Origin: Lewinellaceae bacterium
Lineage (GTDB): Bacteria > Bacteroidota > Bacteroidia > Chitinophagales > Saprospiraceae
Assembly (NCBI GenBank): GCA_016712415.1
Contig: JADJRC010000004.1
Coordinates: 124,001-188,000 of the forward strand
Direction: 5' to 3'
DNA length: 64,000 bases
The notes below the pieces were generated by a model. It was not told the DNA's origin and did no database searches. It worked only from the letters and a program-made list of their open reading frames with translations. The translations under genes were made by a program, and so were the position numbers. Positions 1 to 9,384 of the stretch are shown here, piece by piece (positions within the stretch are counted from its first letter, which is position 1; each line of letters begins with the position of its first letter).

Positions 1-674
1 ATACGGTACAGGTGATGCTGGACTTCCCTTTCAAAAACGTCGGTTTGTTCTACACCCTGGACCAGGCTTCCCCTACGACCCAATCGTACCGATACAAGGG
101 AGCGCCACTGGTATTCGACCAGTCGGTCACCCTGCGGGCAATCGCGGCAAGGGAAGGCTGGGAGAACAGTCCACCCGTAGAAGCCTCCTTCGTCAAAAGA
201 AAATGGAGCCCGAAAACAGTGGTACTGGCTTCTCCGCCGTCGCCAAAATATCCCGGTTCAGGCGCCGCATCGCTGTCAGACGGCCAGATCGGACCGGTGT
301 ATACCGACAAAACCTTTATCGGCTATGAAGGCGAACACCTCGTCGCCACGCTTGATTTCGGAACGGTCATCGACTTTCATCGCCTCAGCGTGCACTATGC
401 TGAAAACAACGGCTCCTGGATTTTCGCGCCGCACGGCCTGCAGGTCTGGACCTCCGACGATGGCCGCAACTGGAAACCCTGTATCCGGGCGCAATATCCC
501 GTGCCGGGAGGCATGCAGGAGATCAAAACCGGCATCATCAGCGAACCGGCGCCACAACCCGTGCAGACCCGATATTTGAAAGTAAAAGTAGAGAGCCTGC
601 TCAAAAACCCCGGGTGGCACCCGGGCGCCGGGCAGAAATGCTGGGTATTTGCAGATGAGATCCTGGTGGAATAA
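1..674 (+). CDS. C-terminal part of a family-20 glycoside hydrolase-like (beta-N-acetylhexosaminidase) protein, 5' truncated
   Basis: The frame is open from the left edge, so only the last ~224 residues are visible. The first ~65 residues (FYTLDQASPTTQSYRYKG, then 'VTLRAIAAREGWENSPPV') match the chitobiase/hexosaminidase C-terminal beta domain that follows the catalytic barrel of GH20 enzymes. The rest resembles an F5/8-type C (discoidin) carbohydrate-binding domain, with a typical HYAENNGSWIFAPHGLQVW stretch and a closing beta strand 'TRYLKVKVES'. Such enzymes remove terminal N-acetylhexosamines from glycans in the periplasm or at the cell surface. No sorting domain follows. The catalytic domain is outside the window, so the enzyme class is inferred from accessory domains only. 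Confidence 0.7.
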   Translation, partial: TVQVMLDFPFKNVGLFYTLDQASPTTQSYRYKGAPLVFDQSVTLRAIAAREGWENSPPVEASFVKRKWSPKTVVLASPPSPKYPGSGAASLSDGQIGPVYTDKTFIGYEGEHLVATLDFGTVIDFHRLSVHYAENNGSWIFAPHGLQVWTSDDGRNWKPCIRAQYPVPGGMQEIKTGIISEPAPQPVQTRYLKVKVESLLKNPGWHPGAGQKCWVFADEILVE

Positions 675-754
675 TTTACCGGGCGCATGCCATGTTGCTG
701 TTTTCCGATCGGTTAAATATACCGGTTTGTATTGCGCCCTTTGATTACCTGAAA

Positions 755-762
755 TATCTTTG
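755..762 (+). promoter_or_regulatory. Candidate -7 box TATCTTTG upstream of the LRR-like gene
   Basis: TATCTTTG fits the Bacteroidota -7 consensus TAnnTTTG exactly. It lies about 150 nt before the chosen start at 912. A TTTG occurs upstream, but the spacing is not ideal (about 25 nt). Confidence 0.45.
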
Positions 763-911
763 TGGTTTCTGTTTGAAGAAAATGCTTCAAACAACAAGGC
801 TGCTATTTGAGTTCTGCTGAGCAAAAAACGCTTCGTTTCGCGTACGTTTTTTGCTTAGTCGTTTTTAGACATCATAGGCCTCAACACGTTCATTTCAACA
901 AAAACCATTAC

Positions 912-2393
912 ATGAATAAATACATTACACTTGTTTTCATTGCGTTGTGTATGAAAACCGCCGTCAGCGCGCAGTGCCCAATCGCCCCGCTGACCTTGAA
1001 TTCACAGGCACAAGTGGATGCCTTTCCAACCAATTACCCCGGATGTACGGATATGCTTGTACTGCTGACCGTAACAGGCAATAGCATCACCAATCTCGAT
1101 GGTCTGAACGGTATCCAAACTACAGCCAATAGCCTCATCCTTCGCGACAACCCACAATTGGCCTCCTTGAGCGGTCTGAGCAACCTCACCTCGATCGCGG
1201 TAGAATTGAAAATCGAGAACAACGATTTGCTTACCAGCCTGAGCGGCCTTGACAACCTTACCTGGCTGGGCGGGCACCTGTCCATTGAAGGCAACGCTCA
1301 GTTGGCTACCCTCGACGGCATTGGCCCCATACCAAGCCTCGGGAGCTACCTGAATATTTCCTTCAACCCGGTACTCACAGATGTTACCGCGCTTTCCAGC
1401 CTCACAGAGGTCGGACCAAACTATATCAACGGGTTCCTGGCCATCAACAACAACAACAGCCTGCCTGCCATTAACGGGCTCGACCTTATCTCAGAAACCG
1501 GCAGCTATTTTTTCCTGGGCTCCAACCCGGTAATGACGACGATCAACGGGCTGAACGGGCTCAGTATTGTCAACGGTGACTTCGAGATTGCCGGCAACCC
1601 GATGCTGAACAACCTGAACGCTTTTGCCGGGCTGACGACCATCGACGGCAACTTTAATGTGGACAATAATCCTGCTTTGACCGATCTCGACGAGTTTGTC
1701 AATATGTCATCGGTAACGGGCAACCTTACCATTGCCTCGAATGCGTCATTGAGCGATTGTGCCGCACAGGGTATCTGCGATTATGTGGCCGGACCGGGCA
1801 ATTCCGTCATTTCGAGCAATGCCGTTGGCTGCAACACTGTCGGGCAGGTAGCAGTTGCCTGCGCGCTGTTGCCCGTTGAGTTGACCTACTTCGGCGGCAA
1901 GCCTGAAGGTAACGGGGTGATGCTCAACTGGATAACGGCCTCGGAGCAGGACAATGCCTGGTTTGAAGTGGAATTCAAAGGCCTGCATGACCCGCATTTT
2001 CAAACCATCGGGAAAAAAACAGGCAACGGCACCTCTGCTGTGGAGAACAAATACACATTTTTCCACGCCAAACCGGCCAAAGGGCTCAACTATTACCGGC
2101 TCCGGCAAGTAGATTTTGACGGCCATTCGGAGTACTCCGACATCCTGAGCGTATATATTGACTCCGATATCGAACCCGATATTTTTCCAAATCCTACCAG
2201 GGGGCCGATAATCGTGAAAGGTAGTGCCACCACGCGCAGCGCCCGCATTACCGACCTCGCGGGAAAGGAAATCCTGACCAAAGACCTCACCGAAAGCAGC
2301 CTGGTTGACCTGAGCGATCAGCCCAATGGCGTTTATCTCCTTGAAATTCAGGCCGATGGACGCAGACTGGTGAAAAGGGTGGTAAAGAACTAG
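912..2393 (+). CDS. Secreted leucine-rich-repeat/receptor L-domain-like protein with T9SS sorting domain
   Basis: This is a 493-residue protein from the ATG at 912. The open frame extends upstream to 807, but the 912 start gives a clean signal peptide (MNKYITLVFIALCMKTAVSA, cleavage before QCP). Residues ~35-330 contain repeated units such as 'LDGLNGI', 'LSGLSNLTSI' and 'INGLNGLSIVNGDFEIAGN', the pattern of receptor L-domain/LRR solenoids. A beta-rich linker with 'ELTYFGGKPEGNGVMLNW' follows, as in many T9SS cargo proteins. The last ~75 residues (IFPNPTRGPIIVKG ... NGVYLLEIQADGRRLVKRV) form a type A T9SS C-terminal sorting domain. The protein is probably displayed on or released from the cell surface. 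Ligand unknown. Confidence 0.85.
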   Translation: MNKYITLVFIALCMKTAVSAQCPIAPLTLNSQAQVDAFPTNYPGCTDMLVLLTVTGNSITNLDGLNGIQTTANSLILRDNPQLASLSGLSNLTSIAVELKIENNDLLTSLSGLDNLTWLGGHLSIEGNAQLATLDGIGPIPSLGSYLNISFNPVLTDVTALSSLTEVGPNYINGFLAINNNNSLPAINGLDLISETGSYFFLGSNPVMTTINGLNGLSIVNGDFEIAGNPMLNNLNAFAGLTTIDGNFNVDNNPALTDLDEFVNMSSVTGNLTIASNASLSDCAAQGICDYVAGPGNSVISSNAVGCNTVGQVAVACALLPVELTYFGGKPEGNGVMLNWITASEQDNAWFEVEFKGLHDPHFQTIGKKTGNGTSAVENKYTFFHAKPAKGLNYYRLRQVDFDGHSEYSDILSVYIDSDIEPDIFPNPTRGPIIVKGSATTRSARITDLAGKEILTKDLTESSLVDLSDQPNGVYLLEIQADGRRLVKRVVKN

Positions 2394-2452
2394 TGCCGGA
2401 GGTACCAGAGGGATTCATCTGAGAAACATGTGGTCAAATACTGATACCGTTT

Positions 2453-3670
2453 TCAGATCAGATCAAGGGTTTCAAAAGAACTGCCCAGTATGGCGTTGGC
2501 ATCGGCGCCCAGCCAGTTGTTCAGCAAGGTGGCATATACTTGCCGGAAATCCACTTTGTATTTCAAATCGCCGTCCTCCAGATCGGACAGGTCGGGCAAG
2601 GGGTTCAGCAACCCTTTTTGCCGGAGCGCCCCACTCATAAAAAACATCTGGTTGGCGGTGCCGTGGTCGGTGCCGCCGGAGGCGTTCTGCGACACCCGGC
2701 GACCAAATTCGGAGAAAGTGACCAGCAGCACGTCGTCCCATTTGCCGTTTGTCTTCATGTCTTTCACAAAGGCCTCGATGGCGCCGTTCATCTGGTCGAA
2801 CAGCCTCTTCTGCTGCCCGTCCTGGTTGATATGTGTGTCGAAACTCCCCAGCGACACATAGTACACCGGGGTGTCGGTATCTGCCAGGATCAGCGACGCG
2901 ATGGTCTTCAGGTTTTTGCCCAATTCGGTAGCAGGGTAGCCAGCGCCGGCCGGTTTGCGGCGACTTTGCTGGTACAGGTAATCGGCGCTCGACAGGGTTT
3001 CCGCCATTGTTTTGTACAGGTAATCCACCGACGTTTCACCGTTGCCTGCGTCGCCGTGCGCTTCTGCATACGCCGTGAAATACGGGCTTCGTGCCGCTTC
3101 AAACAGTTTTTTAGGGTCCTGCAGGGCCAGGCCTTTAGCGTTTGCGCCCTTCAGTACCAGACTGAGCGTGTCGTCGATTTCCAGCGCTGCCGAAGAGCAG
3201 CCGTTATCGCGGGCGGGCGCCCCGCTGCACTGCGCATCGAGGTATCGGCCCAGCCAGCCCGTCTGCCAATACTCGTCGGCAGGGCTTGCCGAGTGCCAGA
3301 TATCCATGCTGCGGAAATGCGAACGGTCGGGGTTGGGATAGCCTACGCTGTTCAGGATCGCCAGGTCGCCGTTGTCGAACAGTCCTTTAAGCCCCGAAAG
3401 CGACGGATGCAGGCCTGCTTCCGTGCCCAGCGCCAGTGCGTTCTCCCGTTTGATACCGAGTCGTGGCCGTTCCTTGTAATATATATCGTTGCGTACCGGC
3501 ACTACCGTGTTCAGGCCGTCGTTGCCGCCGCTGAGTTGCAGCACCACAAGGCTTTTGCCTTTTACCGGCAAAACGCCCCGCGTCTCCACGGCTTTTAAAA
3601 ATTTGGGCAGTAACATCGACGCCGTCGCCAGCGAGCCCGTTTTCAGAAAATCTCTTCTTTTGATCAGCAT
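2453..3670 (-). CDS. DUF1501 family protein with Tat-type signal
   Basis: This 405-residue protein begins MLIKRRDFLKTGSLATAS, a twin-arginine signal (RRDFLK), consistent with folded export. 'LVVLQLSGGNDGLNTVVP' is the hallmark N-terminal strand of the DUF1501 family, which is related to the sulfatase/alkaline-phosphatase fold. The later motifs 'FSEFGRRVSQNASGGTDHG' and 'HINQDGQQKRLF' are also family-typical, and the length is normal. It lies 46 nt downstream of a DUF1800 gene on the same strand, the usual pairing in Bacteroidota and Planctomycetota, so the two are probably co-transcribed and work together. The biochemical function is not established. Confidence 0.88.
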   Translation of the reverse strand: MLIKRRDFLKTGSLATASMLLPKFLKAVETRGVLPVKGKSLVVLQLSGGNDGLNTVVPVRNDIYYKERPRLGIKRENALALGTEAGLHPSLSGLKGLFDNGDLAILNSVGYPNPDRSHFRSMDIWHSASPADEYWQTGWLGRYLDAQCSGAPARDNGCSSAALEIDDTLSLVLKGANAKGLALQDPKKLFEAARSPYFTAYAEAHGDAGNGETSVDYLYKTMAETLSSADYLYQQSRRKPAGAGYPATELGKNLKTIASLILADTDTPVYYVSLGSFDTHINQDGQQKRLFDQMNGAIEAFVKDMKTNGKWDDVLLVTFSEFGRRVSQNASGGTDHGTANQMFFMSGALRQKGLLNPLPDLSDLEDGDLKYKVDFRQVYATLLNNWLGADANAILGSSFETLDLI

Positions 3671-3716
3671 ATCGTTGCTGTTAAATGATGATAATGCATA
3701 ACGCAGCGCTAACCAA

Positions 3717-5141
3717 CTAACACAACTGGTACTCCGGTGTCGCCATCAGTTGTATCATGGCGGTTTTAATCAATGCCTCCCGGCTGCTGCCGTCGGTATG
3801 GTTCCGGAGCACCTCTACAGGCATTTTGTTGTTTGAAACCGTCCACAGATATGTGCCGATCTGCGATACCAGTTCCTTTTCCGGTATGCCCGCAAAAAGA
3901 TCGAGCACCGGTTGCCAGTCGGTTTCGGCAGCCAGTCTTCTTTTGCTGCCGACACGTTCGTCCTGGCCCATTTGCTGGTCATCGTCGCTTTTGGTGCGTA
4001 TATCAAAATCGCGCCGGTCGGGCAGTATCTGGGGAATGCGCAGGCGCAGCATGAGCGAACTGCTGTCGATCCAGTTGCGACCGCCCGGCCACCCGGCCAC
4101 ATTGGGCGGGTAAAAAAGCACCTGGCCCAGCGCGCGCTGGAGGAGCAGTTGGGTATCGGGGTTGTCGAGTTCGAAGGGGATAGCCCTGCGGATACCAACC
4201 CAGAGTTCGACGGGCGATTTGATCTTGTTGCCCGTATTTTCGGGGGCATAGAACCAGTCGCTGCGCACGATGTCGTCCAGCAGGCGCATGATCTGATACC
4301 CGGAATCGTAAAAGCGGTCGCCCAGCCAGGTGATGCGGTCGTCGGGTACGATCGCGTCATTGACCAGAAAGCGGTACAGTTTGCGGGCGATGAACCGGGC
4401 TGTTTGTCGCTGTTCGAGCAGGATGTCCAGCACGTCGTCGCCATTGTATTTCCCGGTTTTGCCGAGCAGCGTTTTGGTGCTGTTGTCGTGCAGGGCCTTC
4501 CGGAACACAAAATCGCCGTTCAGGCGAAATCCCCAGCCGGTAAAGGCGCGGGCGGCTTCTTTGATGTCTGTTTCGGTGTAATGCCCCCGTCCGAGGGTAA
4601 ACAGTTCCATCACTTCGCGGGCAAAATTTTCGTTGGGATGCTGTTTTTTATTCTGCTGGTTGTTCAGAAAGGCCAGCATGGCCGCCGATTTGGACACGCC
4701 GCGCAGCAGGTCGCCGAAATTGCCCAGCGCTTTCTCGCGGATGACATGCAGCATCTGCTGCTGATAGAGGACGTTAAAATTGCGGCTGGCGAAATGCCCG
4801 TGCCAGAACAGGGCTATTTTTTCGCGGAGTTGTGATTTGGTGTGCGTCATTTCCTCCAGCCAGTGCAGGTTGAGGCTGCGCAGGTTTTCGCGGCTCATTT
4901 GCCTGACCTCCTTCTTGTCTTCTTTCGACAGGTCGCCGCGCTCCATTTTGCCGAGTTCGCCGATGCCCATAAAGAGCCCTTTGATGGCGCTGTCAGCCAC
5001 GTCGAAGTAGACAGGGTCGGGTATGGAGTCGTCTTTGAGTTTGGGCCACCAGGCCGCTTCCGGCAGGGCCGCCCATTTTTCCCAGCTTTTGGTGCGGGGA
5101 CCGAAACCGGTCCGCCAGAGGAGGTGCTGTAGTTTGTGCAT
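3717..5141 (-). CDS. DUF1800 family protein
   Basis: The protein is 474 residues from the ATG at 5141 (MHKLQHLLWRTGFGP). An upstream ATG at 5180 would add 13 residues with no family similarity. Family features include 'REKIALFWHGHFASRNFNV', 'QQNKKQHPNENFAREVMEL' followed by 'FTLGRGHYTETDIKEAARA', and 'VLFYPPNVAGWPGGRNWID'. No signal peptide is visible, unlike the DUF1501 partner immediately downstream, which carries the Tat signal. The pair is conserved across many bacteria but has no confirmed role. This gene is divergent from ddl. Confidence 0.88.
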   Translation of the reverse strand: MHKLQHLLWRTGFGPRTKSWEKWAALPEAAWWPKLKDDSIPDPVYFDVADSAIKGLFMGIGELGKMERGDLSKEDKKEVRQMSRENLRSLNLHWLEEMTHTKSQLREKIALFWHGHFASRNFNVLYQQQMLHVIREKALGNFGDLLRGVSKSAAMLAFLNNQQNKKQHPNENFAREVMELFTLGRGHYTETDIKEAARAFTGWGFRLNGDFVFRKALHDNSTKTLLGKTGKYNGDDVLDILLEQRQTARFIARKLYRFLVNDAIVPDDRITWLGDRFYDSGYQIMRLLDDIVRSDWFYAPENTGNKIKSPVELWVGIRRAIPFELDNPDTQLLLQRALGQVLFYPPNVAGWPGGRNWIDSSSLMLRLRIPQILPDRRDFDIRTKSDDDQQMGQDERVGSKRRLAAETDWQPVLDLFAGIPEKELVSQIGTYLWTVSNNKMPVEVLRNHTDGSSREALIKTAMIQLMATPEYQLC

Positions 5142-5239
5142 AGATACGCTTGATAGATTTTTACCCGCGTTTGATCGCAAATGTCAGACGAAAGGAACGC
5201 AGGAATGTTTAAAGCCTTAACGGAACTTTAATACAACAC

Positions 5240-5247
5240 TATCTTTG
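5240..5247 (+). promoter_or_regulatory. Candidate -7 box TATCTTTG of ddl
   Basis: This is an exact TAnnTTTG match 18 nt before the ddl start codon, predicting a short leader of about 10 nt. It sits in the intergenic gap divergent from the DUF1800 gene. Confidence 0.6.
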
Positions 5248-5264
5248 CCGTAAACTGGTTTACC

Positions 5265-6229
5265 ATGACAAACATAGCCATCCTTACCGGCGGCGATTCG
5301 GAAGAGCGTGTCATCTCGCTCAAAAGCGGACAGGTTGTACGCGAGCACCTGCCGAAAGACCGCTACCGCAGTTTTTTGATCGATATTCAAAAATCTGACT
5401 GGCACGAAATCGATTCGGGCACTCCTATCGACAAAAACGATTTTTCCCTGACACTGGGCGGAGAAAAGATACATTTCGACTGTGCGTTTGCCGCGCTGCA
5501 CGGCGCGCCGCTGGAAGACGGCAAAATGCAGGGTTATTTCGACATGCTGGGTATTCCGTACACCTGCTGCGACGGCTATGTGAGTGCGCTGACCATGAAC
5601 AAACACAATACCAAGATGCAGCTGGCCCAGTTCGGCACGGTTCCGATGGCCGGCTCTGTGTTGTTGCGCCGGGGCGAGCCGGTGGACCTCGAAAAAATAA
5701 ATCCCCTGGGCATGCCGCTGTTTGTCAAACCCAACACTCATGGTTCCAGTTTTGGCGTCACCAAGGTAAAAACGGCGGAAGCACTGTTGCCGGCGGTAGG
5801 GGAGGCCTGGCGTTTTGACAGCGAGGCGGTGGTGGAAAGTTTTTTGCCGGGCCGGGAATTTTCCAACGGGGTGCTGCGCGTCAATGGAGCGATTACGGTT
5901 TTGCCCGTTACCGAGATCATTCCCGAAACGGAGTTTTTTGATTTTGCCGCCAAGTATGAAGGAAAATCAAAAGAAGTAACGCCGGCCGACCTATCGCCCG
6001 AACTGACGCAACAGTGCCAGTCGCAGTCGCGCTTTCTCTATGAGGCGCTTAAATGCAAGGGCGTTGTGCGGTTCGACTATATTCTCGTCGGCGATACCTT
6101 CAACTTCCTGGAAGCCAACACCATACCGGGTATATCCCCGCCAGCATCGTGCCGCAGCAGGCGCGTGCGCACGGATGGGAACTGGGCGTGTTTTTTTCGC
6201 TGCTGATTGAGGAGGCCATGCGGAAATGA
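5265..6229 (+). CDS. ddl: D-alanine--D-alanine ligase, C-terminus frameshifted
   Basis: An ATP-grasp ligase joining two D-alanines for peptidoglycan precursors in the cytoplasm. Visible features are 'IAILTGGDSEERVISLKSG' at the N-terminus, 'AALHGAPLEDGKMQGYFDM', the ATP-grasp 'PLFVKPNTHGSSFGVTKV' and the metal-binding 'FNFLEANTIPGIS'. The uninterrupted frame stops at 6206 with a non-homologous tail. Moving one frame at about 6138-6145 restores 'PASIVPQQARAHGWE' and '..LGVFFSLLIEEAMRK', with a stop at 6227-6229. The simplest explanation is one missing G (CCGGCCAGC read as CCGCCAGC). Corrected length is 321 residues, normal for the family. The gene is essential in most bacteria, so a sequencing error is more likely than real inactivation. 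Confidence 0.9.
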
Positions 6230-6242
6230 GGGGTGAAATTAA

Positions 6243-6273
6243 ATCCTATAAGGTTTTGAAAGCCTTATAGGAT
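6243..6273 (+). terminator. Perfect 11-bp hairpin after ddl
   Basis: ATCCTATAAGG pairs perfectly with CCTTATAGGAT around a 9-nt loop, 14 nt after the corrected ddl stop. There is no strong T tract, so termination efficiency is uncertain. Confidence 0.5.
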
Positions 6274-6739
6274 TCGTTGACAGGTTATCGGGCTCTGGGC
6301 TTCAAAGCTTGGCTTTTCCCTCCGGTCTTGCAATGAATAACGGGGGTTGGGCTTGGGGCAGATAATCTTGGGGGCGTACCCACTTCGCCGTACCGGGTTC
6401 CCTGGTTACGTGGGTCGGTGACAACGCGGGGCGGGTACTGCCGCGAGGCGATATTTGCAACAGCCGGTGGATTATTGCCGGGCGGTTGTCATGTCAAAAA
6501 GAAAGGGCCCGGGGGCCCCACCAGCGGCCATAAAACAGAATCGTCCATGGGCGATGTGCATTCCTATGCTCCCAAACCAAGCCCGGCATAATCGGCCGAA
6601 AAGGGGCAATCAATGACCAGCCACGGCCTTGCGCCCCCTCCTTAGAACACCTGTGTCGGTTGAGGCAGGCCGCGTGCGCGACGCCTTTCTTTCTCGGCCA
6701 CCGTTGGGAATGCCGGCAGCAGCCCAAATAGGGGGTCGG
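6274..6739. other. GC-rich stretch with no recognisable gene
   Basis: Between ddl and the SRPBCC gene I see no reading frame with plausible protein character and no RNA gene. Translations are rich in Trp/Arg/Pro, as in non-coding GC-rich DNA. Short G/C homopolymers are frequent. It may be a decayed or poorly sequenced segment. Confidence 0.4.
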
Positions 6740-7623
6740 TCACAGTGTCCGGCACTCGCTAAAGTCGATATTAAACTCAGTAAAGTGACCTGAGGCGCCA
6801 GCTTGTGCCAGCGTCAACTTCGTGGATTGTACCATTTCCGGTGGAATATCAGCGGCCTGTACCCAGGGCGATGTTTCCACCGGCAAAATCGACGAGGTAA
6901 TCGACAGGGGCGGGGGGGGGCCCCGGGGGGGGGGGCAAGTACGCCGCTGCCGAGTTTTTTTCCGGGATGGGGACTACTTTGCGTACGCTGGCGGCGTCCT
7001 TGATTGTACCACGAAAAACGACGTATTCCGAGGGGACACGCGGGGGCGGCGGGCAGATCGGCCTCGAAAACTTCATGGCCGCGGTATATTTTGTGGGCAA
7101 TGTCTTCGCACACTTTTTTGAGGTTGACCAGACCGTTTTCAAAGTCTTTTCCGACAAAAGCATTCACGTCGGTCAGCATGGCAAAGGCATTCCATGGAAA
7201 AGGCACGTGCATGTCCATCGCCCAGGTAATATTTGTTTTTTTGCCTTTTTCCTCCAGTTGGAAAAAGGCGGGAGAAGCCCCCCACGAATTGTAGGACACA
7301 TCCAGATCAACCCGTGTGGGCGTCACGGACTTGAGCACCTGGTTGCCTTTACCCACCTTGTCATTGCCCGACCAGGTGTAGATCGCGCCGGGCGACCCGT
7401 CGGTTCCTTCGATGTTGGTTTGTATATTGGGGTCGTACACATGCCAGGGCGACCAGTGTTTGAAGTTTTTAAAGAAACTGACCTGTTCGTGTACGAGTTC
7501 GATTGGTGCGTCGATCTCGGTACTGCGTTCGATATGATAGTTTTTGCGTGCAAAAAGGCCCAGGAGCATCCAGAGTGCAAGCAGGCCAAGCACGGCGTAC
7601 AACAGAAATTTTAGTGCTTTCAT
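6740..7623 (-). pseudogene. SRPBCC (polyketide cyclase/START-like) protein with frameshifted C-terminal half
   Basis: The intact N-terminal ~190 residues have a membrane anchor (KFLLYAVLGLLALWMLLGLF) and an SRPBCC domain ('IDAPIELVHEQVSFFKNFKHWSPW', split here as IDAPIELVHEQ and VSFFKNFKHWSPW; 'TWAMDMHVPFPWNAFAMLT'). At about 7040 the frame changes: the sensible continuation is 'VPSEYVVFRGTIKDAASV' then 'RKVVPIPEKNSAAAYL' in a second frame. After runs of C/G at about 6911-6940 a third frame continues 'VETSPWVQAADIPPEMVQ ... GHFTEFNIDFSECRTL' to a stop at 6740-6742. The second half would correspond to a GyrI-like ligand-binding region. The gene is therefore full length but broken at least twice, next to long homopolymers (GGGGGGGGG and GGGGGGGGGGG). 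Sequencing error or decay cannot be separated here. Confidence 0.65.
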
Positions 7624-7736
7624 AGCAAAAGTTGGTTAGTGAATATTCCGGTCAACCGGCCCGCAAATTTGAAATAAAAAGTTTATTTAAAAACAATTTA
7701 TTTCTATTTTTTCGACAAAAGGCAACGGCCGTGCGG

Positions 7737-7787
7737 CGGACTTCCAAGTCCGCCCCCGTTATACACCCCGACGGACTTGGAAGTCCG
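7737..7787. repeat. Inverted pair of a palindrome-like element (CGGACTTCCAAGTCCG)
   Basis: CGGACTTCCAAGTCCG (7737-7752) and its reverse complement CGGACTTGGAAGTCCG (7772-7787) are separated by 19 nt and can form a 16-bp stem. Each arm is itself a small hairpin. The same core recurs at 58593-58650, so this is a dispersed intergenic repeat rather than a local terminator. Confidence 0.8.
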
Positions 7788-7799
7788 TCGTACGCGCGT

Positions 7800-9244
7800 T
7801 CAGCCCAGTTGTTCCAGCAGCCACTCCCGTGCAATGATCTCCGGGGCGGATTTGATCTCATCGATCAATTGCAGGCGCCGGGGACTTTTCTTCTGCCAGC
7901 CGTATTTGATGATCTTGTCGAGTTTTCGGAGGAAAGTGAGGTAGCGGTTTTTCACCTCCTTGCCGAGTTTGGAGCGCCGCACCTTCTGATCGAGGGCCTT
8001 CATGCGGGTTTCGAGCAGGTCGTTCTGGGTTTCGTAGTATATTTTGATGAGCAGGACGTCGGCGAGGATGCTGACGGTGGGGTTTTCAAACAGTTTATAG
8101 ACCAGATGCTCCAGCGCCTCATCGTACTTTTTCAGATAAAAATAATATTCTGCGTAGTTCAGGCTGTGAATTTCAGCGGGGTAGCGGGTACTGCCGATGC
8201 GTTCGGGCGGGTGGGTGTCCAGAAAGTTTTTGACCCAGTCGTATTCGCCGAGCTTCAGGCCGAAGATGACGAGGTTTCGGAAAGTGGTATGGGGGATCAG
8301 GTTGTCAATATAAAAGTAGCCTTCAGATAAATGCCGGCGATAAATATCAAAATTGTTATGCAAAGACATGCCATCACCTGCTTTTTGGTAGCGCAACGTC
8401 CAGAAAAACCTGGAAAAGGCTTGCAGATTCTGATATTTTTCATCAGAAATCTCCTCTTTGTATTTTCTGAGCAGGCTGTCAAATTCAATTAAATCCGAAT
8501 CACTTGCTGAGTCGTTAAATTGCCTGATTGCAAGATAATACAGGTGGTTAATAGGAATATTTAAAGGTCCTTCATTGTGGATTAAAGACAAAATACTGTC
8601 AAACAATGGAGAAGTCGGATAATCACTAATTGAAGTAGTCTCTTTTTGAAATTTAATAAACAAGTGAGATCCATCTTTTGGATACTATAGAACAAATCGA
8701 GGTTTTTATGTGCAGCTAATAAGTTGATGTCATCAACAAATGAATTATTTAATGATCTGAATGCAGACTCCTCCTCCTCAATTTTGAACTGGTCAAAAAA
8801 GTATTTTGAATCCCTTAAAGGTGTATTCTGTTGAATTCTGCGCAAAACACTCATGGTCTGTTCAAACCGCTCTTCAAACCCAAACTTTCTATAGAACCTG
8901 GATAATGCCAGGTAATCGTTTATTTCCAGATTTTCCTTTTCCAGTTCAATTTGCCCCAGAAATCGTCTTATCAGGCGGAATATCTCAGAGGTTAAGGAGT
9001 CAAGTGGTCCTTTTTCCTTTTCCTTAAATTGTCTTTCAGGGAAAAACAACACGAAAACAGCCTTTTTGGACAAGGCAGGGTGCTCTTCGTTCGCATCATA
9101 TTTGACAATGAGGTCATATAGCCGGACAATATCTTCTGCATTGGATGCACGATTAAAATAAGGCGACACGAGGAACAAGCGCAACTGCTTTTTCTCTGCG
9201 GGCCCCAGACGCCCCAGCACCTCCAATAATTTTCGGTTCAGCAT
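7800..9244 (-). CDS. Hypothetical helical (TPR-like) cytoplasmic protein, frameshifted
   Basis: Two overlapping same-strand frames (8582-9244 and 7800-8663) look like one 481-residue protein. The first has an ATG and normal start (MLNRKLLEVLGRLGPAEKKQ). The second has no ATG of its own and simply continues it: inserting one T in the AAA run at 8658-8660 (plus strand) gives '..QKMDLTCFIKFQKETTS..'. The protein has no signal peptide or membrane segment. It is rich in amphipathic helices with Tyr/Leu/Phe patterns ('SLNYAEYYFYLKKYDEALEH') resembling TPR-like repeats. I do not recognise a named family. Confidence 0.65.
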
Positions 9245-9384
9245 AAAAGGGAAGTGTTTGATGATCTTTGCAAACCGGACAAGAGTGGCTCCGGAAAATC
9301 CGGAAAAAATGTAGAAGAAATAACGCTCAAAGCGGGCAACATTTGTGTGATTTTTCTCAAACAGGTAATATAATAAACAACAAC

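Noticed and set aside
2540..3598. 352-codon plus-strand frame
   Set aside because: Shadow of the DUF1501 gene; no start context or family.
5265..6206. D-Ala-D-Ala ligase with a novel C-terminus
   Set aside because: The family C-terminus is present in the next frame, so the novel tail is a frameshift product.
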